From assembly GCF_002934685.1 (NCBI RefSeq), contig NZ_NKHL01000085.1:1-49977 (forward strand): a stretch of 49,977 nucleotides of DNA. Reading direction: 5' to 3'. Within the stretch, counting starts at the first letter, position 1; each line of letters begins with the position of its first letter. Positions 43,174 through 49,977 of this stretch are shown piece by piece. The position numbers were made by a program, and so were the translations under genes. The notes under the pieces were generated by a model. The model was given only the letters and a program-made list of their open reading frames with translations. It was not told where the DNA came from and did no database searches. This DNA is from Pseudomonas bohemica. GTDB taxonomy: Bacteria > Pseudomonadota > Gammaproteobacteria > Pseudomonadales > Pseudomonadaceae.

Positions 43174-43913
43174 CCTTGTTGGGGACCGGCGATGCGCGGC
43201 AGGTGCCGGTCTACGGTTGTCAGTGTCAGGCGTGTCAGGCCGCCCACGTTGATCCGTGCCTGCGCCGACGCCCGTGTTCGGCGCTGGTGGAAGTGGGCGA
43301 TCAGCGCTGGTTGATCGACAGCGGCCTGCCTGACCTCGCGGAACGTTTTCCTCCGCGCAGCTTCAACGGCATTCTCCAGACCCACTACCATGCCGACCAC
43401 GCCCAGGGCTTGTTGCACTTGCGCTGGGGACACGGGCTGGTGATTCCGGTGCATGGCCCGGCGGACCCGCAAGGGCTGTCGGATCTGTACAAGCACCCGG
43501 GGATTCTGGATTTCAGCCAGCCGTTTTCGCCCTTTGAATCCCGCGTGTTCGGCGAGTTGCAGGTCACCGCGCTGCCGTTGCTGCACTCCAAACCGACCTT
43601 GGGCTATCTGTTGGAAGGCGGCGGGCGGCGCATCGCCTACCTCACCGACACTGTGGGTTTGCCCGCGGACACGACGACATTTCTGCAGCAGCAGTCGCTG
43701 GACGTGCTGATCCTCGACTGTTCCATGCCCCCGCAACCGCAGACGCCGCGCAATCACAATGACCTGAACCTGGCGTTGCAGATCATTGAGCAGTTGCAAC
43801 CGGGGCAGGGCGTGCTTACGCACGTGGGGCATACGCTGGATGCGTGGTTGATCGAACATGGCGCGGAGTTACCGGGCCATGCAGTAGTGGCGCGGGACGG
43901 GATGACGGTTTGA
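43164..43913 (+). CDS. phnP: cyclic ribose phosphodiesterase PhnP
   Basis: A 249-residue MBL-fold phosphodiesterase that opens 5-phosphoribosyl 1,2-cyclic phosphate. The active-site motif HYHADH is at 74-79. The N-terminal cysteines Cys19, Cys21, Cys24 and Cys32 or Cys38 form the structural zinc site known in PhnP. LILDCSMPPQ and THVGHTLD near the C-terminus supply the remaining metal ligands. It is the last gene; no phnO acetyltransferase follows. No terminator with a T-run was seen after it. Confidence 0.95.
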   Translation: MRLTLLGTGDARQVPVYGCQCQACQAAHVDPCLRRRPCSALVEVGDQRWLIDSGLPDLAERFPPRSFNGILQTHYHADHAQGLLHLRWGHGLVIPVHGPADPQGLSDLYKHPGILDFSQPFSPFESRVFGELQVTALPLLHSKPTLGYLLEGGGRRIAYLTDTVGLPADTTTFLQQQSLDVLILDCSMPPQPQTPRNHNDLNLALQIIEQLQPGQGVLTHVGHTLDAWLIEHGAELPGHAVVARDGMTV

Positions 43914-44502
43914 GCTGCAATGGACCTGGTGACACGCTTCCATGGGCTGCGCCTGGGCATCATAGCGAGATGCTCACGGTATGAAGCACCTATCTGCAAG
44001 GCAAGCGCACATCCTGGACCAGGCTGAAATCAACCCGATTCTGTGGGTTTATCAAGGTTGAGAACTTTGGAGTCTCTGTAACGGCGCGGACGCCGTAGGC
44101 ATCCTCCAGACACCTTCGTGCCTTGCGTGATGACTCCAGCGGACCGTACCTACCTGCGTCGTCGCTCTCGGCAGACGTTCAATGCGCCGCTGTTGAACAA
44201 GCCAAGCCCGGGAAGTTAGGCGGCGGTGAGTCGGTTGCTGATGCAGTGGAGACAGGCCGTTCGTCACCGTAGCGATGTTTCTGGCTTGAGCGTGCGATTC
44301 CATGACTACACTTTTCTGACGGGGCCTTATATCGGGCCCGTGCACCCATCAGTTTTGCCCGTTGCGTCAAGGTAACGCGTGCAATGTGTTCTGAATATCG
44401 TTCGACCTGCTTGAGAGCGCAACTCAGTGATCCTGACTGCGACTTGGCTGCATCTGCGTGCGCAACTATTGGATAGCCACAACGTTTCAGAGGACTGCCA
44501 GG
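43914..44502. other. intergenic region before the RHS locus, no gene seen
   Basis: About 590 bp with no coding sequence I can support and no REP element, which is unlike most gaps of this size here. A weak imperfect stem (ACGGGGCC/GGGCCCGT) is at about 44320-44342. Short frames on both strands have no protein character. It separates the core-like phn operon from the accessory-like pair that follows. Confidence 0.5.
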
Positions 44503-46707
44503 ATGGCCTACACACGACGTGAAATTAAAAAATTTTTAAAAGCCGACGAACTCATTGAATTAAACGGTAAGCAATACACTTATGCCCGGGCTGATGGCCC
44601 GGACATCGTGCTTTATTTACCCGGAGCGGAAGAACAAAAGCGCGTGGCGTATGAGGATATTAAAAGGATCCCGCAAGTTGATCTCAGGAAAAGTGAAGAA
44701 GCCAGGCAGCTAAGTTTGCTCATCAACGCGGGAGCGGTTGCTATTGCGGAACCGGATCGACTCGAATTATCACCTGACAGTGGACCGTTGTTGATCGAGA
44801 TGTTCGACGGAGACTATCTTTTCGGCTGTGTGAAACAGGTTCGAAGTGTGGAGTCTAAAACGTTTCACCAATTGAATTTTTATCTGGATCTTTACGCCAA
44901 TAAAGAGAGTCGCGCGACTTATGCTTCCCTTTCGATCGCGCTGCCACTGCTGAGCGCCGCACGTGGCGTGAATGAAGACGTCGATAATGTTCTGGTTTCT
45001 TATATCGAAAATATGTACGCCTTGCGGGGCGTCGACCCTGCCAAACTTCCATCCGCGCCAGCTGACCCTGAGCCTGCAGTTGAGGTCGAGCCAGTTCCAC
45101 CCGCAAGGGATAAGAGTCCACCAGCCGCTGAGCTCGCACAACCTCCCTCCGCACAAGATAACGGTGAACCTACAGCTGAAGTCAGACGACAGACGGTCGA
45201 ACCGTTTGCCGTTCCTTACCTGATTACCACCCAGCCCGACGGCTACTTGCCTGACATGAACGACTTCACGCTGGAGCGTGCAGGCAGCGTCGACGACGGC
45301 TGGTATAGCACGGTGCCGATCAAGGGCGACCGAGCGCTGGCTGACGGTGAGACACTGAGTGCGTTTCTGGTCAATCGTCGCGATGGCCAGATCAGCCGGT
45401 TCGACTGCGTTGCGCAGGCGAGCATGCTCCAGGACGACCAATGGCCTGAGGCATTTGCCCAATCCATTGCCAGCCAGGGCGCGGCAATGACTGCCGGGGC
45501 GTGGCGTGAGGACAATACCTTCTCGACCGCAACGGCGTCGTTGCGCCTTTGGTGCCATGCGAAGTACCGCGCATTCACTAACGCGCCGTTCACCGCCAAC
45601 CTGGTCCAGGTGCTGGCCTGTAATGACCGCTTCCAGTTGACCGTTGGACAGACCCTTTGCCTGCAGGTGCGCGACCTGAAGACCCAGGCGCTCTTCGAGC
45701 AGCATTTCTTCCAGGCTGCCGGGGAGCAGGCCGGGGCAGGTTGGTCCAGGCTTCTGTGCGAGCAAATCAATCGTGACAGTCATCTGCTGCGTGCGGGAGT
45801 TCTGAGCGGAGATTGCGAGGTAACGCCCGCCGACCATGGCAACGCTTTCTGGGGGCCGCAATGCGCCGAGCTGAGCGTCACGCTGACGCTGGCGAACTGG
45901 TGGGAAAGCCGCAAACTGGAGAGCGCGCGGGCACTGGAAGCAGGAACCACGCTACACGCCTGGGTCTACGATGCGTTTTCCCACCGCTTGCTGGCTCAGC
46001 ATGAATGGACCCCGAGTACCGCCCAACGGGGCAGTGGAAAATGGCTGACAGCGTGGGCTAGCGCATTGAACACTTCAGAGGTGTCGTCTTACCTGCGAGC
46101 CGGTATTTCCAGCCCAACTGACGATAACCTCAAGGTCACGGCTACCGACGGCCTTGGGCTCTGGCAACGGGGTGACGCGCTGCGCATTTTCACTTCCCTG
46201 CCAGATGCGGGCAATCGGTCTGCGGGGCTTGCACTTGAACTACCGGAAGGATCGCAAACGACTGACGATCTTCAGGTGACGGTGCGCCATCCTTTCAGCG
46301 GGCAGGTGCTGCATGCCGCGGTATTCACCCCTGCGCCAGAAGATGAAAGTGAGTTCGATCAACACGCCTGGCGCGACGCGCTAATCAATTTCCTCAAAGA
46401 TCAGGCTTGGCCGGAGCTGCACGTGCAACCGGCAAGCCAGGCCCAGGGTGACGCCGATATCTGGATGCCGCGCTTTTGCGAACTGCAGGTCGATCTCGAT
46501 CCCGTCGCTGCCGACGTTGAATCTGCAGCGACGACTGCATCCGCTTTGCCCACGGTGACGTTCGTCTCAACCACCGGCTCATTGCGGATAACCGCCGATA
46601 TTCATGCCGGTGAGCTTGAGTTTCGTCTGAACCGCGCTGCCGTGAACGACGGCATACGTATAGCCACCTGTGTGCCGGTGGTATCGAGTGAGGGGGTGGC
46701 TGCTTAG
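44503..46707 (+). CDS. uncharacterised repeat protein upstream of an RHS gene
   Basis: A 734-residue protein I do not recognise. An N-terminal domain covers about 1-178 and is lysine/glutamate-rich and AT-rich in its DNA. A Pro/Ala/Glu linker follows (about 180-232), then four repeats of about 100 residues (276-353, 375-463, 477-565, 580-667) and a short beta-rich end to 734. No signal peptide or membrane segment is seen. The ATG at 44503 is preceded by AGAGGA at eight bases; the frame is open 15 codons upstream without a good start. It lies 21 bp before the RHS-type gene in the same direction, so the two are probably one transcript and may act together. A structural or carrier role for the RHS protein is speculation. 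Confidence 0.7.
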   Translation: MAYTRREIKKFLKADELIELNGKQYTYARADGPDIVLYLPGAEEQKRVAYEDIKRIPQVDLRKSEEARQLSLLINAGAVAIAEPDRLELSPDSGPLLIEMFDGDYLFGCVKQVRSVESKTFHQLNFYLDLYANKESRATYASLSIALPLLSAARGVNEDVDNVLVSYIENMYALRGVDPAKLPSAPADPEPAVEVEPVPPARDKSPPAAELAQPPSAQDNGEPTAEVRRQTVEPFAVPYLITTQPDGYLPDMNDFTLERAGSVDDGWYSTVPIKGDRALADGETLSAFLVNRRDGQISRFDCVAQASMLQDDQWPEAFAQSIASQGAAMTAGAWREDNTFSTATASLRLWCHAKYRAFTNAPFTANLVQVLACNDRFQLTVGQTLCLQVRDLKTQALFEQHFFQAAGEQAGAGWSRLLCEQINRDSHLLRAGVLSGDCEVTPADHGNAFWGPQCAELSVTLTLANWWESRKLESARALEAGTTLHAWVYDAFSHRLLAQHEWTPSTAQRGSGKWLTAWASALNTSEVSSYLRAGISSPTDDNLKVTATDGLGLWQRGDALRIFTSLPDAGNRSAGLALELPEGSQTTDDLQVTVRHPFSGQVLHAAVFTPAPEDESEFDQHAWRDALINFLKDQAWPELHVQPASQAQGDADIWMPRFCELQVDLDPVAADVESAATTASALPTVTFVSTTGSLRITADIHAGELEFRLNRAAVNDGIRIATCVPVVSSEGVAA
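45328..46503 (+). repeat. four tandem protein repeats of about 100 residues
   Basis: Repeat units lie at 45328-45561, 45625-45891, 45931-46197 and 46240-46503. A first Trp recurs at residues 314, 414, 514 and 623 (period about 100), and a second at 350, 450, 554 and 654. Other shared positions are a G-x-T-L opening, (I/L)N eight or nine residues after the first Trp in units 2 to 4, and LRAG in units 2 and 3. DNA identity is low, so the duplications are old. Confidence 0.65.
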
Positions 46708-46728
46708 GATGGGCCCTGGCCGATTTCA

Positions 46729-49700
46729 GTGACGGCCCACAGAATCACTTGGGGCGCACTGGCCAGGCGATGCACCTATGAGGTCACCCTGGACTATCCC
46801 GTGAGCCTCTACGGCGGGGTAGAACGAACCATCGGCCATATCGGTGCTTTTAGCGAAACGCAATTCTGGCAGGCACCCCAGCCGGTCTCGTACACCCCAT
46901 CCAGCGCGTTGACTCCTTACTCGCCGACCAGTCTACTGTGCGAGGACTACGGTAATACCGAGCGCTCCGAAATCTTCGACACGCTTGGTCAGGGTGAAAG
47001 TGGCGTGGACCCACGCACCGGGCTGTTCCACGCTCATTACCCGATCGCCACGTTGCAAGGCCTGAGCGGGCTCGGCCCGATCTGCGATCTGACCTTGCAT
47101 TACTCGGCCTTGCGCGGCAACGAGGCGGGGCTTGGCGATGGCTGGGCCTGGCGCTTTTCCAGCCTGAATGTGCGTGACCGTTGCCTGACGTTGGCCAACG
47201 GCATGCGGATCACGTTTACCAGCGAGGAGTGGCAGGGGCTTGGTGAAGAAAAACCGCTGAAGAAAAAACACTGCCTGGTGCAATCCAATAAGGATTACAG
47301 CCAGGTCACGCTCGACCTGCCCAGTGGTCGCCGGGAGGTCCTGAGCAAACCGGGCGCAGAGGGCAGCGACGAGGAGGAACCAAACGCCGCATTTGTCGAG
47401 CGCATCATCAAGATGCTCAAGGCTATCAAGGGGAAAAGTAAACCGAAGTTCCCTGCGGTTCCCGCGCACTGGACTCAGTGGGTGCTTCTCGTTCTTTCAC
47501 CGGCCGCCTATTACATCGGCGCCAAGCTCGATTACGACGAAGTCCTCAGCGCCTGGGAAAAACATGGCAGCGTCAAGGAACTGGACGAGCGTATTGCCTA
47601 TTACGAACGGCCCTTCGTGCAACTGCTGCCCTCACGCATCGTCTCGCTGTATGGCGAAGGGTTGGACCTGGAGTGGAAGCGCCAGAAAGGGCAATTTCTG
47701 CTCATGGCCATCCAGAGCGGGGAAGAAGCGCTCTTCACTGCCGAATACCTTACCCCGGACGAAACCAATGCACAGGTGAACATGCAGGTCTGGCCGACGA
47801 GCGATGAACGCTTCGAGGTCAAACTGCGATTGCAGAGCTATTTATTGCGCACACTGACGCGCACGCAGGAAAAAACAGAGGAACAAACCAAGACGATCAT
47901 TCAGCAGGTCGATTGTGACTATGCCGACGATCCAACCCTGGATCGGGTGCTGTGTCGGTTGACGGAACTCGATGGATCGGTCGAATGCGTGCAGTACAAC
48001 CCAGGCATTCGGGGAAGAGGTAGACCCCTTTGGCCGCAGGCCATGCTGCATGCATTGATCCCCGGTGATGGGCAAGAAAATCAGGTGAATACCTACCGCT
48101 ATACCGGTCGTCTGCTGGACACCTCCGATCAGCTGTACATCGTTGAGGGCGAGCGCGGGGCGCATGGGGCGCGCGAGCACCATTTGCAGGTGTTCGGCCT
48201 GGACGATCAGACGCAGCGTCAGGAGCTGCTGGTAGGCTCGGCGTCGGCCGACAGCCAATGGCTGGAGTTCAAGGCACGGCAATCGGCCAAGGCTCAGGTT
48301 ATTCGTTACACGGGGTACGGGGATGATCTGGTCAAGGCAATTGAACAGATCAAGCTGGGCATTAGGGACGACAAAGCAGTGCTGCTCCTGGGCCAGCAGC
48401 GGGTCAAGTATCAACAGGCTATCGTCGAGCTCGTCTGGAGCTACGGTCGGCGAAGCCGCAGGCGTTTGATCAGTTCCATCGAGTCATTGCTACGGGTCTG
48501 TCCGGCGTCGCAGCGTCCGGCACTGGGCAAGGCGATCGATATGTTGATCACCGAGCAGAGCGACGATGGCCTGCCGATAAAACTGGTTACGCAGGGTCAT
48601 CACACCCTTCACAGCGCCTACTACCCGGCCGGTGGCGGGGAGAACATCGTCAGTGCTGCTACGCTGAACGGCCTGAGCGGCGTATCGGATGTGCCGCAAT
48701 TGAGCTGCCCCAAGCTACCTGATTATGCCCTGCGCCCGCTGATGGCCGAGTATCAATGTGACGACTTCGGCAACTCCCTTGGTTTGAAGCTCTTTGGCTA
48801 TCGCTCGGTGCAGCGTGACGGCAGGACATTCCTCGAGCTTGAGGAACAGGTAGTCATTGAAGGGATAGGCGTGAATGGCACATTCGACGGGCAGTTTCTC
48901 AGTACCATCGCGTGGGTCAAGACCGCCGATGAGGTGCTATGGCGCCAGCGCATCAATACCGTCTCGCCAGTGACCGCCAAGACGACGCCCGGCGGTGAGA
49001 GCAAAGTCAGGGAGTGGACCCTCACCGATAAACAACTGACTCATCTGGGCACTGCTAGCTTTTCGCTGGAAACCACGCGCATCTGCGAAGACAACCCTAA
49101 CAACGCGTTTATTGTGGTGCGCACGATTTCAAAAACACAGGCTGGCAGCCAGGCGGTCAGTACCGAGCGGTGTTCACGTTACAGCCAGCGTTGCCTGGAG
49201 CGAGTCGAGCAAGGTATCGAGACGACGTGGGCGTACGACGCCGCCGGGCGTGTGGTCGATGAAGCGCAGTATCGACTCAAGCCAGGCAAAAAAGGCAGGG
49301 CCGATGACCAGAAAGCGGATGCACGCACCGAGACACAATATTCCGCGGATGGCAAGGTAGCGACCCAAATCCATGGCAACGGCGACGAAAGCCGTGCATA
49401 CCTGGACGGCTTGCAGCGGACATGGCGCAGCGAGTGGCGAAGGGCCGGCTCTCAGGGTTATCTGCCGCTGTATGAATGTGCTCTGCAAGGGCTGGATGAG
49501 TCGCAAGTGATGGGCAGTTGCGAGTGGGATTATTTGCCGGGTGGTCAGGCCGTTGTCGAAAGGGCTCAGGCGCAGCCGCAGCAGGGGCGTCAGCCTTGGG
49601 TGAGTGAGCTGGGTAATGACTCTGGGCCGTCTGAATCTAGTCTATCCGCTGAAAGTGTGCAGCATGAGGACCTAAAATTTTCCTATGAAGAATTCAAAGA

Positions 49701-49926
49701 CATTAATGCTGCCGAAGCATATTTCTCTCTCTTATGGCGCTTGCATGACTCAAAGGATGAGAGTGACGATGACGTTAAGGACTTTATTGGAGAAATGCTT
49801 GCCAGCACCGTAATGTTATTTGGAGATAATGCAGACGTTTTAAAAGCCCTGAAGTTTTTTCAGGGGCTCGCTGGGCGTAAGGGTACCCAATGTTTGCCTA
49901 GGGAAAATCTGAAAAAGACTTCCTGA
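46729..49926 (+). CDS. RHS/YD-repeat family protein with atypical C-terminus
   Basis: A 1065-residue protein. GESGVDPRTGLFHAHYPI (89-106) and LSGLGPICDLTLHYSALRGN, then GLGDGWAWRFSS (134-145), are the N-terminal beta-propeller-like start common to RHS and TcC-like proteins. A YD repeat (TTWAYDAAGRVVDE) is at about 833-845. A single hydrophobic segment lies at about 248-265 inside a long insertion (about 205-300). No signal peptide is seen. The RHS core normally continues with many more YD repeats and a conserved PxxxxDPxG-type boundary before a toxin tip; here it stops early and the last 95 residues are acidic and AT-rich in DNA. The start is GTG, with no clear SD. It may be a truncated or rearranged RHS toxin gene. 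Confidence 0.75.
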   Translation: MTAHRITWGALARRCTYEVTLDYPVSLYGGVERTIGHIGAFSETQFWQAPQPVSYTPSSALTPYSPTSLLCEDYGNTERSEIFDTLGQGESGVDPRTGLFHAHYPIATLQGLSGLGPICDLTLHYSALRGNEAGLGDGWAWRFSSLNVRDRCLTLANGMRITFTSEEWQGLGEEKPLKKKHCLVQSNKDYSQVTLDLPSGRREVLSKPGAEGSDEEEPNAAFVERIIKMLKAIKGKSKPKFPAVPAHWTQWVLLVLSPAAYYIGAKLDYDEVLSAWEKHGSVKELDERIAYYERPFVQLLPSRIVSLYGEGLDLEWKRQKGQFLLMAIQSGEEALFTAEYLTPDETNAQVNMQVWPTSDERFEVKLRLQSYLLRTLTRTQEKTEEQTKTIIQQVDCDYADDPTLDRVLCRLTELDGSVECVQYNPGIRGRGRPLWPQAMLHALIPGDGQENQVNTYRYTGRLLDTSDQLYIVEGERGAHGAREHHLQVFGLDDQTQRQELLVGSASADSQWLEFKARQSAKAQVIRYTGYGDDLVKAIEQIKLGIRDDKAVLLLGQQRVKYQQAIVELVWSYGRRSRRRLISSIESLLRVCPASQRPALGKAIDMLITEQSDDGLPIKLVTQGHHTLHSAYYPAGGGENIVSAATLNGLSGVSDVPQLSCPKLPDYALRPLMAEYQCDDFGNSLGLKLFGYRSVQRDGRTFLELEEQVVIEGIGVNGTFDGQFLSTIAWVKTADEVLWRQRINTVSPVTAKTTPGGESKVREWTLTDKQLTHLGTASFSLETTRICEDNPNNAFIVVRTISKTQAGSQAVSTERCSRYSQRCLERVEQGIETTWAYDAAGRVVDEAQYRLKPGKKGRADDQKADARTETQYSADGKVATQIHGNGDESRAYLDGLQRTWRSEWRRAGSQGYLPLYECALQGLDESQVMGSCEWDYLPGGQAVVERAQAQPQQGRQPWVSELGNDSGPSESSLSAESVQHEDLKFSYEEFKDINAAEAYFSLLWRLHDSKDESDDDVKDFIGEMLASTVMLFGDNADVLKALKFFQGLAGRKGTQCLPRENLKKTS
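49640..49926 (+). other. AT-rich, acidic tail segment of the RHS gene
   Basis: From about 49640 the base composition falls sharply in GC and codon use turns to A/T-ending codons. The encoded residues (about 970-1065) are rich in Glu, Asp, Phe and Leu and contain no YD motif. A hairpin (AGCCCTGAA at about 49844 with TTCAGGGGCT) sits in it; read on the minus strand it is followed by TTTT. It looks like inserted or exchanged sequence, possibly a remnant of a toxin tip or immunity gene. Confidence 0.5.
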
Positions 49927-49977
49927 TTTGGCAGAATCCCCGGACACCAATCGCCGAGCTTTTCGATGATGAAGCAA
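49927..49977 (+). other. window end, coding state unresolved
   Basis: After the RHS stop codon, 51 bases remain. In the frame beginning at 49902 an open stretch runs to the edge and encodes IWQNPRTPIAELFDDE, which has a protein-like look. It could be the 5' part of another gene or RHS sequence continuing after a frame change. The window is too short to tell. Confidence 0.3.

Noticed and set aside
43914..44502. Search for a tRNA, integrase or attachment site at the border of the RHS locus
   Set aside because: No cloverleaf-like sequence, integrase gene or direct repeat with the other side was seen; the far border is outside the window.
44770..45861. Minus-strand open frame of 363 codons opposite the repeat protein
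   Set aside because: The plus-strand frame has internal repeats and a linker at the protein level and runs on to an adjacent gene; the opposite frame has neither.

Overview
The window looks like a stretch of Pseudomonas chromosome, probably from the P. fluorescens group. The evidence is a high-GC sequence with codon use biased to G or C in the third position, gene families and orders typical of that genus (a phnCDEFGHIJKLMNP cluster, a membrane gluconate dehydrogenase operon, poxB, a type II-like ilvE, a qorB/qorR divergent pair), and many intergenic REP palindromes of two sequence classes. This assignment is inference from content; no 16S or other taxonomic marker is present. I found no tRNA, rRNA, CRISPR array, insertion sequence or prophage.

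Layout. 1-11.6 kb: an MBL-fold hydrolase diverges from ilvE. After a REP-rich spacer comes a four-gene minus-strand operon encoding a small four-cysteine exported peptide, a DUF692/MNIO oxidase, a DUF2063 partner and a DoxX protein, that is, a bufferin-type copper-binding RiPP operon. Next are a LysR/SDR divergent pair, an AEC transporter, two tandem RcnB-like periplasmic proteins, and a redox/quinone module (qorB, qorR, azoR). 11.6-15.4 kb: a three-subunit flavocytochrome dehydrogenase operon (Tat-exported small subunit, GMC/FAD subunit, tri-haem cytochrome c). 15.4-20 kb: an intergenic region with two perfect palindromes, a stand-alone PBP2-type transpeptidase, and poxB.

20.4-27.8 kb: an RpiR-type regulator, a VanX/DdpX-type D-Ala-D-Ala dipeptidase, and a complete dipeptide ABC importer (binding protein, two permeases, two ATPases). 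Together they form a plausible peptidoglycan D-Ala-D-Ala salvage operon with a clear inverted-repeat operator in front. 28-32.8 kb: a LysR/VOC divergent pair, a dCache chemoreceptor with an amino-acid-binding signature, and an IroE-like exported esterase. 33.1-43.9 kb: a phosphonate uptake and C-P lyase operon preceded by an almost ideal Pho box of four 7-bp repeats at 11-bp spacing, with phnF inside the operon and most genes overlapping by 1-10 bp.

44.5-49.98 kb: the least ordinary segment. A 734-residue protein of no family I recognise has four tandem repeats of about 100 residues. It is followed 21 bp later by an RHS/YD-type protein whose C-terminus ends in an AT-rich, acidic tail that looks grafted on. 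The pair resembles the accessory, exchangeable loci that carry polymorphic RHS toxins, but neither a toxin tip nor an immunity gene can be proved before the window ends.
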